Part shown: positions 9,095-19,700 of the stretch, one piece after another | How positions within the stretch are numbered: position 1 is the stretch's first letter | Layout: each line of letters starts with the position of its first letter | From: Clostridia bacterium | GTDB lineage: Bacteria; Bacillota; Clostridia; Christensenellales; DTU072 | Direction of reading: 5' to 3' | Assembly: GCA_017504305.1 (NCBI GenBank) | Contig: JAFVRJ010000025.1 | Span: 31,619-95,618 of the forward strand | DNA length: 64,000 bases | Notes under the pieces: model-generated | The model's input: only the letters and a program-made list of their open reading frames with translations | Told to the model about the DNA's origin: nothing | Databases searched by the model: none | Made by a program: the position numbers and the translations under genes

Positions 9095-10645
9095 GTGCAG
9101 AAGAAGTCGTTTATTAAGAGTGCCACTCTTATGATGATGGCAACAATGGTTGCCAAAGTCATAGGGGCGTGTTATAGGATACCGTTAACCAATATTTTGG
9201 GTGCCGAAGGTATGGGTATATATCAATTGATATTCCCCGTATACTCTCTTATTTTGACGACTTCGAGCGGAGCGTTACCGCTTGCAATAAGCGTTTTGGT
9301 ATCGGAGCGAATTGCTTCCCAAGAGTATGGTAGAGCAAGGCGACTTGTTAAAACCGCGCTTTCGGGACTGCTGATTACCGGGACCGCGTTGACACTTATT
9401 TTGATGCTTACGGGTGGCTTTATAAGTAGCCTTCAAGGTAGCTCAAAAGCCACTTACGGTTATATCGCAATAGCACCGTCTATATTGTTTGTGTCGGGTA
9501 TTGCGGTAATGAAGGGGTGGTTTCAAGGTAATGCCAACATGGTGCCGACGGCACTTTCGCAAATAAGTGAAGCAATTGTAAAACTTGCGGTAGGACTAAC
9601 GCTTGCATACTTCTTGATGCCATACGGCGTAGAGTATGCGGTAAGCGGAGCGTTAATAGGGGTTAGTGCAAGCGAAGGGATCACCTTTTTGATGTTACTA
9701 CTTATTTATAAACGCAAGAATCCACCCATTGATCTTGGCTTTAATATCGGTGGCGCAAGGCGCGAGTATATGGAGATCATTAAGATCTCATTACCGATTA
9801 CCATCGGCAGTATGATCTTTCCGCTCACCCAATTTATAGATAGCTTTATGGTAGTCAATATCTTGACGCTAAATGTTGGCGTGGGTAACGCGACCGCTCT
9901 TTACGGACTGTTTAGCGGACCGGTTAGCACTCTTATAAACTTGCCGGTGGCGTTGAGCCTTGCAATAGGAGTAGCAGTGGTTCCGCATTTGAGTAAAAAT
10001 AAGGAAGAGCGCGACTTAAAGGCGATAAGGTTAAAAACTACTACGGCAATAAAGTCGGCAGTGCTGATCGGCGTACCTTTTGCGGTGCTTTATCTTATCG
10101 CTCCTTATCAAATTTTAAAGCTACTTTACGGTGGTCTTTCCGAAAGAGAGTTATTACAAGCAACCAACCTTTTACGCATTAGCGCACCCACGGTAATCTT
10201 ACTTGCGGTTATGCAAATTTGTACCTCCGTTTTGCAGGGATTAAAAAATACTCGCGCACCAATAATTAATCTTTTGATAGGAGGAGCGGTCAAAACGGCA
10301 AGTGGTGTGGCACTACTCTTTACCGCAGGTATCGAAGGGGTGGCGATAGCTTCTTTAATAGCCTTTACCGTGGTGTGTTTATTGAACGCATTATCCTTAT
10401 CAAAACTGATGGGCAAAAACGGAGATGTGGTTAAAAATAGTGGCGTAATCATATTGCTCGGTGGTATAATAGCAATATGCTTAACGGTTACCGTCCACCT
10501 TACGGATAGCCCGATATGGATATTATTTACTGCGGTTATAGGCGGATTGGCCTATTTGATAGCGGTTTTTCTATCGCGAGCTTTCGGCAAAGATGAGATT
10601 ATAAGTTTACCGTTCGGCTCTGCGATTGTAAAACTCAAAAAATAA
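9095..10645 (+). CDS. SpoVB/YabM-type polysaccharide flippase (MOP superfamily)
   Basis: This 516-residue integral membrane protein has about 14 hydrophobic segments and belongs to the polysaccharide-transport branch of the MOP flippase superfamily (YabM, YtgP, SpoVB, MurJ). The N-terminus (IKSATLMMMATMVAKVIGACYRIPLTNILGAEGMGIYQ, given here as a family signature region) is characteristic. I placed the start at the GTG at 9095: GGGAG lies 8 nt upstream, the N-terminus then fits relatives, and longer in-frame starts would overlap spoVT heavily. The gene follows spoVT at once, as yabM does in Bacillus. It probably flips a lipid-linked sugar precursor for wall or spore cortex, but the exact substrate is unknown. 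Confidence 0.85.
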   Translation: MQKKSFIKSATLMMMATMVAKVIGACYRIPLTNILGAEGMGIYQLIFPVYSLILTTSSGALPLAISVLVSERIASQEYGRARRLVKTALSGLLITGTALTLILMLTGGFISSLQGSSKATYGYIAIAPSILFVSGIAVMKGWFQGNANMVPTALSQISEAIVKLAVGLTLAYFLMPYGVEYAVSGALIGVSASEGITFLMLLLIYKRKNPPIDLGFNIGGARREYMEIIKISLPITIGSMIFPLTQFIDSFMVVNILTLNVGVGNATALYGLFSGPVSTLINLPVALSLAIGVAVVPHLSKNKEERDLKAIRLKTTTAIKSAVLIGVPFAVLYLIAPYQILKLLYGGLSERELLQATNLLRISAPTVILLAVMQICTSVLQGLKNTRAPIINLLIGGAVKTASGVALLFTAGIEGVAIASLIAFTVVCLLNALSLSKLMGKNGDVVKNSGVIILLGGIIAICLTVTVHLTDSPIWILFTAVIGGLAYLIAVFLSRAFGKDEIISLPFGSAIVKLKK

Positions 10646-10660
10646 CCCAAGGAGGGTATG

Positions 10661-11689
10661 ATGAACTCGTTTACATATTTTGTGGCAAAGGATTTTATCG
10701 AACGCAAGATTGCCAATTTCGAGTGTAATATTCCCATTATTATAGATGGTATTTCGGAAGAAATCTTTCCAAAAGTCAAAGAAAAACTCCTTTTCAACTT
10801 TGGTAAAAATGCCATAGTCGTTATTTTGGACGACAATGGTGAAAGCGTAGAGAGTTCGGTTGCCGATTTAACATACCGTCCGAGGCTTATTCTTAAATGT
10901 TCCGATTTCATTTATCGCGATTATTATACTTACGGTGATCTTTTGGAGATTATTCGTAGGTTGCGTGATCCCGATGGATGCCAATGGGATAAAGCGCAGA
11001 CTAACGCAAGCATCCGCAATAACGCGATTGAGGAGTCCTATGAACTCGCCGAAGCCGTTGATTTGATGGATAGAGAAAAGATGGTGGAAGAAAGCGGTGA
11101 CGTTATGTTGCAAGGACTATTCCACGCATCGATAGCGGAAGAAACCGATTTTTTCACTCCCGTTGACGTTATCAACGGCATTTGTCAAAAGCTTGTAACA
11201 AGACACACCCATATTTTTGGCACAAACAAAGCGGAAAACGCGGAGGATGCGTTAAAGTTCTGGGAGCAAGCAAAGGCTGTTGAAAAGGGACAAAAGAGTC
11301 TTGAAGATAAAATCAATTCCGTACCTGTTACTTTCGGTTCGTTAATGCGTGCGTACAAAATCCAAAAGATAATAAAAAAGACGGGTTTTGATTTTGCCGA
11401 CACCAAAGGCGCGCTCGATAAGGTATACGAGGAGCTTGACGAGCTTATGACTGCCACCACTCCGGAATCTGCCGAAAAGGAAGGGGGCGACGTACTTTTT
11501 GCAGTACTCAACGTCTTTAGGTTTATGAAGATAGATCCCGAACTCGCCTTGAACGGCACGACCAATCGTTTTATCAAGCGCTTTTTATACGTAGAGCAAA
11601 AGAGCAAGGAGCTCGGTTTTGAGTTGATACCCGAAAACGTCGATACGATGGAAAAATACTATCAAGAGGCTAAAAAGGTAGTAGGTTAA
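10661..11689 (+). CDS. mazG: MazG-type NTP pyrophosphohydrolase with a shortened N-terminal domain
   Basis: Residues from about 90 to the end hold two MazG halves. The first begins LLEIIRRLRDPDGCQWDKAQT and continues with EESYELAEA and the EESGDVMLQ metal motif; the second has EELDEL and EGGDVLF. MazG enzymes hydrolyse NTPs and house-clean nucleotides. In Bacillus YabN the MazG part is fused to a full tetrapyrrole (SAM-dependent) methylase domain of about 220 residues. Here only some 90 residues precede MazG, and they resemble the C-terminal half of that methylase as I recall it. The usual GCPWD is GCQWD. Shine-Dalgarno GGAGG (10651-10655) suits the second ATG at 10661 better than the one at 10658. 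The stop overlaps the dus start (TAATG). Confidence 0.9.
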   Translation: MNSFTYFVAKDFIERKIANFECNIPIIIDGISEEIFPKVKEKLLFNFGKNAIVVILDDNGESVESSVADLTYRPRLILKCSDFIYRDYYTYGDLLEIIRRLRDPDGCQWDKAQTNASIRNNAIEESYELAEAVDLMDREKMVEESGDVMLQGLFHASIAEETDFFTPVDVINGICQKLVTRHTHIFGTNKAENAEDALKFWEQAKAVEKGQKSLEDKINSVPVTFGSLMRAYKIQKIIKKTGFDFADTKGALDKVYEELDELMTATTPESAEKEGGDVLFAVLNVFRFMKIDPELALNGTTNRFIKRFLYVEQKSKELGFELIPENVDTMEKYYQEAKKVVG

Positions 11690-12630
11690 TGGTTAAAATC
11701 GGTTCGTTTGAACTAAATACCGATAATATACTGCCTGCAATAGCAGGATTTAGTGATATCGGACATCGCGTGCTGTGTTATCGTTACGGAGCCGGTCTTT
11801 GCGTTACCGAAATGGTATCGGCAAAAGGGTTGGTATATGGTAGCGAAAACACCTGCGCTTTACTTGCAACCGATCCTCGAGAACCTATTAAAGCGGTACA
11901 ACTGTTTGGCGGAGAGAGCGAGTTTATCGAAAAGGCGATTAAGCTAAAAGTTATTGATAAATTCGATATAATCGATCTCAACTTTGGTTGTCCGGTGCCG
12001 AAAATTGTAAAAAACGGAGAGGGGTCTGCGTTAATGCGCGAGCCTGATAGACTCTATGCCGTAGTAAAGGCGGCGGTAGGCGCCGCCGGCGGAAGGCCCG
12101 TTACTGCAAAAATGCGTATCGGATTTAATAAAGATGAGATAAACGCCTCGGAAATTGCTAAAGTTATCGAGCAAGCAGGCGCGAGTGCAATTACCGTTCA
12201 CGGTAGAACACGAGAGCAGTTTTACGCAGGCGAGGTAAATCATGAGGTTATTGCTGACGTAAAAAAAGCTGTATCAATACCGGTATTCGGCAACGGTGAT
12301 ATAACCGATTACGAGAGTGCGGTCAACATGAAAAATAACACTTCAGTCGACGGAGTTGCGGTGGCGCGAGCAACCGTTGGTAGACCATATATTTTTACCG
12401 AGTTACTAAATCAGGTTCCCGAGTTCAGTAGAACGGAGCTCATAAAAGAGCATTTTGCGTTACTCGAAACCGTTATGCCGGAGCGCGTTGCCGTCAACTG
12501 CATCAAAAAGCACGTGGCAAGTTATACGAGGGGGCTACGAGGCGGTAAGGATATTAAACTTAAAATTTTTGCATCGACAACCAAAGACGACGTAATGGCC
12601 ATAGCAAACGAATTCAAAGCTTACGAATAA
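11689..12630 (+). CDS. tRNA-dihydrouridine synthase (Dus family)
   Basis: Dus enzymes use FMN and NADPH to reduce uridine to dihydrouridine in the D loop of tRNA. The 313-residue protein is a TIM barrel with the family motifs: AGFSDIGHR near residue 20, a TEMVSAKGL segment, QLFGGES, DLNFGCPVPKIVK with the catalytic Cys, GSALMREP, TAKMRIGF, TVHGRTREQFYAG and GNGDI. It most resembles the DusB-like branch of Firmicutes. The one-base overlap with mazG suggests co-translation. Its last codons form the 5' arm of the operon terminator. Confidence 0.92.
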   Translation: MVKIGSFELNTDNILPAIAGFSDIGHRVLCYRYGAGLCVTEMVSAKGLVYGSENTCALLATDPREPIKAVQLFGGESEFIEKAIKLKVIDKFDIIDLNFGCPVPKIVKNGEGSALMREPDRLYAVVKAAVGAAGGRPVTAKMRIGFNKDEINASEIAKVIEQAGASAITVHGRTREQFYAGEVNHEVIADVKKAVSIPVFGNGDITDYESAVNMKNNTSVDGVAVARATVGRPYIFTELLNQVPEFSRTELIKEHFALLETVMPERVAVNCIKKHVASYTRGLRGGKDIKLKIFASTTKDDVMAIANEFKAYE

Positions 12631-12652
12631 AAACCGTAAGCTTTTATTTATT
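12616..12652 (+). terminator. Terminator overlapping the dus stop codon
   Basis: AAAGCTTACG (12616-12625) pairs with CGTAAGCTTT (12635-12644), then T-rich sequence follows. The 5' arm is coding and the loop carries the TAA stop. Confidence 0.75.
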
Positions 12653-12688
12653 TTTTAAGAAAAAATAATAAAAAATGATACTATTTAA

Positions 12689-12717
12689 TTGCTACCTTGT
12701 TAATATAGTGCTATAAT
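12689..12717 (+). promoter_or_regulatory. Promoter of the pgk-tpiA-gpmI operon
   Basis: TTGCTA (12689-12694), 17 nt, perfect TATAAT (12712-12717). Confidence 0.75.
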
Positions 12718-12751
12718 TATAAAGCATAAAATTTTTGTATAGGAGATAACT

Positions 12752-14023
12752 ATGAACAAAAAAACCATTAAAGACGTATGCGTAAAAGGCAAAAAATGTC
12801 TCGTTCGCGTAGACCTCAACGTCCCGATGAAGGGTGGCGTTATCACCGACGAAAACCGTATTAACGGAGCTCTCCCCACCATCAAGTACTTGATGGAGCA
12901 AGGTGCAAAAGTTATTCTTTGCTCTCACCTTGGCAGACCCTACAATATCTTTAACGACAAAATCAAGAAGATCAAGCCCGAAGACGAGTCCAAGACCCGT
13001 GAAGAGCTTGTTGCTTTAACCCTTAAAAAATGCTCTCTTGCTCCCGTTGCAGCAAGACTTAACGAGCTTCTCGACAATAAAGTTACCTTCGCTACCGACG
13101 TTATCGGCGAATCTGCTAAAGCTGCAGTAGCCGCTTGCAAAGAAGGTGAAGTTGTTCTTCTCGAGAACCTCCGCTTCCACGCTGAAGAAACCAAAAACGA
13201 CGAAGACTTCTGCAAAGCTCTTGCAGAGTTCTGCGACGTATACGTAAACGACGCTTTCGGTACTGCACACCGTGCACACGCTTCTACCGCAGGCATCGCA
13301 CAATACGGCCTTTGTGATGAAGCTGTAGCTGGCTTCCTTATCGGCAAAGAATTAGACGTTATGGGTGGCGCTCTCGAAACTCCCGTTAGACCTTTCGTAG
13401 CTATCCTCGGCGGTGCAAAAGTTTCTGATAAGATCGGCGTTATCAACAACCTCCTCGAGAAAGTTGATACCCTCATCATCGGTGGCGCAATGGCTTACAC
13501 CTTCTTCAAGGCAAAGGGCTACGGCGTAGGTACCAGCCTTTGCGAACTTGATAAAGTTGACCTTGCAAAAGAGCTTATCGCTAAAGCAGAAGCTAAAGGC
13601 GTTAACATGCTCCTTCCCGTTGATACCGTAGTAGCAACCGATTTCCCCAACCCCATCGATGCAGCTATCGAAGTTGATGTCGTTCCCTCCAACTCCATAC
13701 CGGATGACAAAATGGGCCTTGATATCGGCGTTAAGACCAGAGAGCTTTACGCAGACGCAGTTAAGAGCGCAAAAACCGTTATTTGGAACGGACCCATGGG
13801 CGTTTTCGAAAACCCCACCCTTGCAAACGGCACCATCGCAGTTGCAAAAGCTCTTGCTGAAACCGATGCAACCACCATTATCGGTGGCGGTGATAGCGCA
13901 GCAGCAGTAAAACAACTCGGCTTTGCTGACAAGATGACCCACATCTCCACCGGTGGCGGTGCTTCTCTCGAGTTCCTCGAAGGATTAGAGCTTCCCGGTG
14001 TTGCTTGCCTCAACAACAAATAA
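12752..14023 (+). CDS. pgk: Phosphoglycerate kinase
   Basis: Pgk makes ATP from 1,3-bisphosphoglycerate in glycolysis. Family motifs are in place: RVDLNVPM near residue 20, HLGRP near 55, [39 protein letters not shown] and the GGGDSAAAV nucleotide loop. The 423 residues slightly exceed the usual 395-415, mainly by a longer stretch after HLGRP (about residues 60-85). A good Shine-Dalgarno (AGGAGATAACT) fixes the start. C-ending codons dominate, as expected for a highly expressed gene, which also leaves long false open frames on the opposite strand. It leads the lower-glycolysis operon. Confidence 0.97.
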   Translation: MNKKTIKDVCVKGKKCLVRVDLNVPMKGGVITDENRINGALPTIKYLMEQGAKVILCSHLGRPYNIFNDKIKKIKPEDESKTREELVALTLKKCSLAPVAARLNELLDNKVTFATDVIGESAKAAVAACKEGEVVLLENLRFHAEETKNDEDFCKALAEFCDVYVNDAFGTAHRAHASTAGIAQYGLCDEAVAGFLIGKELDVMGGALETPVRPFVAILGGAKVSDKIGVINNLLEKVDTLIIGGAMAYTFFKAKGYGVGTSLCELDKVDLAKELIAKAEAKGVNMLLPVDTVVATDFPNPIDAAIEVDVVPSNSIPDDKMGLDIGVKTRELYADAVKSAKTVIWNGPMGVFENPTLANGTIAVAKALAETDATTIIGGGDSAAAVKQLGFADKMTHISTGGGASLEFLEGLELPGVACLNNK

Positions 14024-14227
14024 CGAAATATATGCTTCGCGATACGGCGTCAAAGAGAACTACTCTACGGGGCACGTACGTCATTGTACGCTAACCCCTT
14101 GAGTAAACCTCTTTTCCTTGTCTTGCTCGCATCTATCATAAATCCAATTTAATTCGCGGGGCGCCGGTAGGGGACCTTACCGCGCACCACGTACTATTAA
14201 AATTATTATCCATAAGGAGATACTATA
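14024..14227 (+). other. Structured 204-nt spacer between pgk and tpiA
   Basis: No gene fits here. The RNA would form a long nested hairpin: AAAGAG (14052-14057) with CTCTTT (14109-14114), TACTC (14061-14065) with GAGTA (14101-14105), GGGG (14069-14072) with CCCC (14095-14098), and CGTAC (14075-14079) with GTACG (14086-14090) around a 6-nt loop. A second GC-rich hairpin, built on CGGTAGG and CCTTACCG, lies at about 14160-14186. The tpiA ribosome site follows at 14214-14219. It may be an RNA processing or stability element, or a dispersed palindromic repeat that landed in the operon. No second copy is in this window. Confidence 0.5.
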
Positions 14228-14974
14228 ATGAAAAAACCCATCATCGCAGGTAACTGGAAAATGAACAACACCAATGCAACTACCAAAACTTTGCTCCAAG
14301 ATATCGCTCCCTTGGTAGAGAACGCTCAATGCGAAGTAGTAGTTTGCGTACCCTATACCAATATCGATACCGCTCGCAAAGCTATCCGTGGCACCAAAAT
14401 TAAGCTTGGCGCACAAAACGTTGCTTGGGCACCCAAGGGCGCTTATACCGGTGAAATCTCTGCTGAAATGCTCAAAGAGCTTAAGGTTGAGTACGTTATT
14501 ATCGGACACAGCGAAAGACGTCAATACTTCGGTGAAACCGATCAAAGCGTTAACGCAAGAGTTAAGGCAGCTCTTGAAGCAGGCCTCAAACCCATCATTT
14601 GCGTAGGCGAAACCCTCGAAGAACGCGAAGCAGGCAAGACCGCTGAAGTAGTTATCCGCCAAACCAACGGCGCTTTCGAAGGCATCGAAAAGGCATATCT
14701 TAAGAGAATCGTTGTTGCTTACGAACCCGTATGGGCTATCGGCACCGGCAAAACCGCTACCGCTCAAGAAGCTAACGACACCATCGCTATCATCCGTAAG
14801 GCTATCCGTAAGCTTTACAACAAGACCGCTGCTAACGCAATGCGCATCCAATACGGCGGTAGCATGAACGCTAAAAACGCATCCGAACTCATGGCTATGC
14901 CCGAAATCGACGGTGGCCTCATCGGTGGCGCATCTCTTAAGGCAGAAGACTTTGCAAAGGTTGTCAACTATTAA
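14228..14974 (+). CDS. tpiA: Triosephosphate isomerase
   Basis: TpiA interconverts dihydroxyacetone phosphate and glyceraldehyde 3-phosphate. At 248 residues it has normal length and all catalytic elements: GNWKMN (Asn and Lys), IIGHSERR with the electrophilic His, [15 protein letters not shown] with the catalytic Glu and the flexible lid, IQYGGSMN and GGLIGGASL. The start sits behind AAGGAGATACTATA. It lies between pgk and gpmI in a glycolytic operon and ends 5 nt before gpmI. Confidence 0.98.
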   Translation: MKKPIIAGNWKMNNTNATTKTLLQDIAPLVENAQCEVVVCVPYTNIDTARKAIRGTKIKLGAQNVAWAPKGAYTGEISAEMLKELKVEYVIIGHSERRQYFGETDQSVNARVKAALEAGLKPIICVGETLEEREAGKTAEVVIRQTNGAFEGIEKAYLKRIVVAYEPVWAIGTGKTATAQEANDTIAIIRKAIRKLYNKTAANAMRIQYGGSMNAKNASELMAMPEIDGGLIGGASLKAEDFAKVVNY

Positions 14975-14979
14975 GATAT

Positions 14980-16560
14980 ATGGATAACAGACAAATCGTT
15001 TTAGTAGTAATGGACGGTATCGGCAAGTCCAAGACCGGACTTGGCGATGCCGTAACCGAAGCACGCACTCCCACCCTTGATAAGCTTTTGAGCGAGTGTC
15101 CTCACACTTATCTTAAGGCTCACGGCACCGCGGTAGGTCTTCCCTCCGACGACGACATGGGAAACAGTGAAGTTGGTCACAACGCTCTTGGTTGCGGTCA
15201 AGTATATTCACAAGGTGCAAAGCTTGTTAACGAGTCCATTGAGTCCGGCTCTATCTATGCTTCTAAAGCTTGGAACGAGCTTAAGGACAACGTTATTGCA
15301 AATAACTCCACAATGCATTTTATAGGTCTACTTTCCGATGGTAACGTTCACTCTAACGTAAACCACCTTATCGCTATGCTCGGCGCTGCAAAAGAGCAGG
15401 GCATCAAGAAGGCAAGAGTACACGTTCTTTTGGACGGTAGAGACGTTCCCGCTACCAGCGCGCTTACCTATATCGATATGCTCGAAGCAGCTTTAAGCTC
15501 TTTGAACGACGATAGCTTTGATGGTAAAATTGCATCCGGCGGTGGCAGAATGAAGATCACCATGGATCGCTATTGCGCTAACTGGGATATGGTTAAAAAG
15601 GGTTATGAAGTTCACGTACATGGTATGGGCAGAGAGTTTGCAAACGCAACCGAAGCTATCAATACCTTCCGTCAAGAAACCCCCGGCATCATCGACCAAG
15701 ACCTTCCTGCGTTTGTTGTAGCCGATCAAAACGGCCCCGTAGGTAAGATCGTTGATAACGACTCGGTAATCCTATTTAACTTCCGTGGCGACCGCGCTAT
15801 CGAAATCAGCATGGCGTTTGATAACGCTGACTTTAATGAGTTCGATAGGGGTAACGCACCTAAAGTGCTTTATGCAGGCATGCTCCAATATGACGGAGAC
15901 CTTCATCTTCCCAAGAGATTCTTGGTTGAGCCTCCGTGCATCAAAGATACTTTGAGCGAGTTCTTGGTTGGCAAAAAGGTATCCCAATACGCAGTTTCGG
16001 AAACCCAAAAGTACGGTCACGTAACATACTTCTGGAACGGCAACCGTAGCGATAAGTTCAGTGAAGAGCTTGAAACTTTTGAAGAAATTCCTTCCGATAA
16101 AGTATCGTTTGATGAGCGTCCGTGGATGAAGAGTGCGGAAGTTACCGATGCTCTTATTAACGCAATCGAGTCCAATAAATACGGCTTTATACGTTGCAAC
16201 TATCCTAACGGCGACATGGTAGGACATACCGGCAATATGGAAGCAACCGTTATCGGCGTTGAGTCCGTTGACCTTGCTTTAGCAAGACTCTTACCCGTTA
16301 TCGACAAGAATAACGCTATCCTACTTATTACTGCTGACCACGGCAACGCCGACGAAATGCTCGAGAAGAACAAGAAGGGTGGCTTACAACCTCGTACCGC
16401 TCACAGCCTTAATGCAGTACCGTTTATTGTTTACGGTGTTGATGGTGCTGAAATCGTCGATAATACCGATGGTTTAGGCCTTGCAAACGTAGCCGCAACC
16501 GTTGTTAAACTCATGGGCTACGAAGCTCCTGCAAGCTGGGAAAGAGCTATTATTAAATAG
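14980..16560 (+). CDS. gpmI: 2,3-bisphosphoglycerate-independent phosphoglycerate mutase
   Basis: GpmI converts 3-phosphoglycerate to 2-phosphoglycerate with two metal ions and a phosphoserine intermediate. The alkaline-phosphatase-type core shows VVMDGIG at the N-terminus (most relatives have DGWG), the catalytic Ser in MGNSEVGH near residue 63, HVLLDGRDV, FNFRGDRA, ITADHGNADEM and the late HS motif in RTAHSLNAVPF. At 526 residues it is a little longer than the usual 510. It is the last gene of the operon, 5 nt behind tpiA, and a terminator follows. Enolase, the next pathway step, is not in the window. Confidence 0.97.
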   Translation: MDNRQIVLVVMDGIGKSKTGLGDAVTEARTPTLDKLLSECPHTYLKAHGTAVGLPSDDDMGNSEVGHNALGCGQVYSQGAKLVNESIESGSIYASKAWNELKDNVIANNSTMHFIGLLSDGNVHSNVNHLIAMLGAAKEQGIKKARVHVLLDGRDVPATSALTYIDMLEAALSSLNDDSFDGKIASGGGRMKITMDRYCANWDMVKKGYEVHVHGMGREFANATEAINTFRQETPGIIDQDLPAFVVADQNGPVGKIVDNDSVILFNFRGDRAIEISMAFDNADFNEFDRGNAPKVLYAGMLQYDGDLHLPKRFLVEPPCIKDTLSEFLVGKKVSQYAVSETQKYGHVTYFWNGNRSDKFSEELETFEEIPSDKVSFDERPWMKSAEVTDALINAIESNKYGFIRCNYPNGDMVGHTGNMEATVIGVESVDLALARLLPVIDKNNAILLITADHGNADEMLEKNKKGGLQPRTAHSLNAVPFIVYGVDGAEIVDNTDGLGLANVAATVVKLMGYEAPASWERAIIK

Positions 16561-16585
16561 TTTATCACCTACACAATAATTATAA

Positions 16586-16620
16586 AAAACCGCCAAAATT
16601 TCGTTGGCGGTTTTTTATTT
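16586..16620 (+). terminator. Terminator of the glycolytic operon
   Basis: AAAACCGCCAA (16586-16596) pairs with TTGGCGGTTTT (16604-16614), followed by more T residues. Confidence 0.92.
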
Positions 16621-16679
16621 TATAATAAAATAAAAGTAAATCTTCCCCAATAAAAAACATTTTTACAATATAAATCGCA

Positions 16680-16716
16680 CGCGCGTATTGACTTACGCGC
16701 GCATTGAGCGTATAAT
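16680..16716 (+). promoter_or_regulatory. ABC-exporter promoter with a palindrome around the -35 box
   Basis: TTGACT (16688-16693), 17 nt and TATAAT (16711-16716) form a near-consensus promoter. The -35 box is the exact centre of a perfect inverted repeat, CGCGCGTA (16680-16687) and TACGCGCG (16694-16701). A dimeric repressor bound there would block RNA polymerase, so this is a candidate operator. No regulator gene is next to it. Confidence 0.65.
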
Positions 16717-16753
16717 TATTACTATATTTTTGTTTTCATAATGAGGGCAGCTC

Positions 16754-19700
16754 ATGTTTAAACTTTTCCGCAATTTAAAGCCGATGGCATGGATGGTAGC
16801 AGTAATTATTATACTTGTTACCGGTCAAGCTGTTGCCGAGCTCTATTTGCCCGAAAAGATGTCTGAAATTATCGACGACGGTATTTATATCGACTACGAA
16901 CCCCTTTACGAGCATTTGGAAATGGAAAAACCCTCCAGTCTTTCCTCTGTCGACTCCGAAAAAACTCTTAAAGGCTACGATGAAGATACTATACCGGTGT
17001 TCGAGATGGTTGATGGATTCTCCACCTTCGACCTTGCCAAAGCAATCGAAGAGGAGGATGGCAATAAGACCACCATCGACGAATTTGTATTCAGAGATAT
17101 TCCGGTCAAAGATAGCAAACAGCTTTTTGAAGACGTGCTTACTCCGTTTTTGGAGGGATTAGAGCCTTACCAACTTAAAGCTTTCGAGTGGCGTGATCAA
17201 AACGTTGCCGAAAGCCAACATGAGAATTGGACTCCTGATTTCTGGGGCTCTTATTATACTGCTCAAGATCGTGCTGCGATTGCCGAAGTTATCAACGCCC
17301 TTATTATTTTTGACGTAGGCAATAATTATGCGGCCTCTAACAGCAACCCGTCTTCCATCAAGATTGATGGTGGTGACGACGATATCACCGTAAACAATTT
17401 ATTAAATCAGGACCCGCGCGTTGAAGAAGACGCAATGAGCAACGAGTCCAATCGTCGTATTCTTACCGCTTGCATAAGCTGTATGAAGCACTCTGAGTAC
17501 GGCAACCTTATGCCTATACCGATTGACAAAAACGGCAATCGCGTAGCAACCGATGCTTACGGCAGAGCTCTTGAAAAAGATAAGCTTGTCTACGTATACT
17601 CCGATGCGGATGGAGATCAAGTAGAAAGCGCTAAAAAATCATACACCGGTCGTCCCGACCCCATGCCCGACTACGAAGTTATTATTTGTAACAACGTTCT
17701 CGGTTATGCTTATAAGTACGTAGGCGATAAATGGATTGACACTTATCGTGGTATCACCGATGAAAAGGCACAAGAGCTTGCATCCGAATATAACGCAAAC
17801 GTATTGATCGATGCTCTTATTAACACCAATAAGCATCGCGGTGAATTTACTCAAAAACAATTGTCCAAATTGACCTCGGATATCAAGCGCATGTGCGATA
17901 GATATACCGAAGACGACGATTTGATTTTGCTTGCCGATTTATTAAAACTCGAAGATAAAAAACCCGCTCGTATTATTAAAGAAGTATCCAAGTACTACGT
18001 TTCTTATGAAAACGACGAAGGTTTGATCGAGTCGCAAACTCCTTTGAAAGATAAGGCAACGTTTGGTGCAAAGTTCCGTCAATTCTGGACCAAAGTAGGT
18101 AATTACCTTACTTTAAGTGCAACAGGCAATCGTAAACAAGCCTTTGAAGAGGGCGAACTTGAGTCCTTTAGTATTTCTCTTGTTGAGTTTAAGACTTATA
18201 AAGAGATGATGCTCCCCGACGGCAAAACCTCGCAAGTAGACGACCTCGCCTTTATCTTAAAGCGTGGCGGTATGATGTTGCTACTTACCTTCGCAGCTTG
18301 TGCTTGTGCTATTGCAGCCGCTTTCTTAAGCAGTAAGCTTGCAGCGGAATTCAGCGCAATAATCCGTAGCAAAGTATTTAATAAGGTCGAAACCTTCTCT
18401 CTTATTGAGTTCGATAAATATTCCACTTCGAGCTTAATTACCCGTTCAACGAACGACGTTAACCAAATTCAACAGGTATTCTTGCTTATTTTGCGTACCG
18501 GCTTGATCGCTCCTATCACACTAATAGGCGGATTTATCATGGCTGCGGAAAAGTCCCTTAAGATGACTTCCGTACTCCTTTACGATATTCCGATTTTGGT
18601 TATCGCATCCGTTATGGCGGCAAAAGTTGTTTATCCGTTGTTCCAAGCTATCCAAAAGAAGGTTGATAAGCTCACGTTAATCACTCGCGAAGGCTTGACC
18701 GGTATCCGCGTCGTACGTGCCTTTAATAAACAAGAAACGGAGAACCAACGTTTTGGCGAAGTTAACAAAGACCTCACCAAAGCGGCTATTGCGGTTAATA
18801 GATGGTGTGCAGTTCTTGCTCCGCTAATTGCAGTTGTTATGAACTGCTCGATGGTAGGCGTTGTTTGGATTGCAAGTAAGCAAATCGCTTACAACGAAGA
18901 CGTTGACGTAGGCGACATGATGGCGGTTATACAATATATGACTCAAATTATGATGGCGCTCGTTATGGTTGCAACGGTATTCGTTATGTTCCCGCGCGCG
19001 ACGGCATCGGCTCTCCGTATTAACGAGGTTCTTGCAACCGAGCCCGAACTCAAAGATCCCGAAGCTCCTAACGGTAACTATACTTCGGTCGGTTCCGTTA
19101 AGTTCGAAAACGTCAACTTTAAATATAGCGCCGAAGCAGAAAACTATATTCTTTCCAACATCGATTTCCATGCCGAAAAGGGCAAGGTTACCGCGATTGT
19201 CGGTGGTACAGGTAGTGGTAAGAGCTCGGTAATAAATCTCATACCGCGCTTCTATGATTGTACCGAAGGGAGAATTTTGGTGGATGGCGTTGACGTAAGA
19301 GAAATTCCGCAAGAGGAATTGCGCTTAAAGATCGGTTTCGTACCGCAACGAAGCGTATTGTTTAGCGGAACTATCCGCGAAAACTTGTTCTACGGCAAAG
19401 AGGACGCTACCGACGAGGAATGCTGGGAAGCTTTAAGAATAGCTCAAAGCGATACCTTCGTACGCGAAAAAGAAGGTCAACTCGATGCAAGAGTAGAGCA
19501 GGGTGGCGGTAACTTCTCTGGTGGTCAAAAGCAAAGACTTGCTATTGCACGCGCAATTATCCGTAAGCCGGAAGTTCTTATTTTTGACGATAGCTTCTCT
19601 GCACTCGACTTCCGCACTGATAAGAACTTGCGTAAAGCGCTTAAATCTATTACTTCCGAAAGCGCAACCATCATAGTTGCCCAACGTATCGGTACTATTA

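Noticed and set aside
14177..15064. 295-codon minus-strand frame opposite tpiA
   Set aside because: Shadow of the tpiA codons, with a Ser/Phe/Cys-rich composition and no motif.
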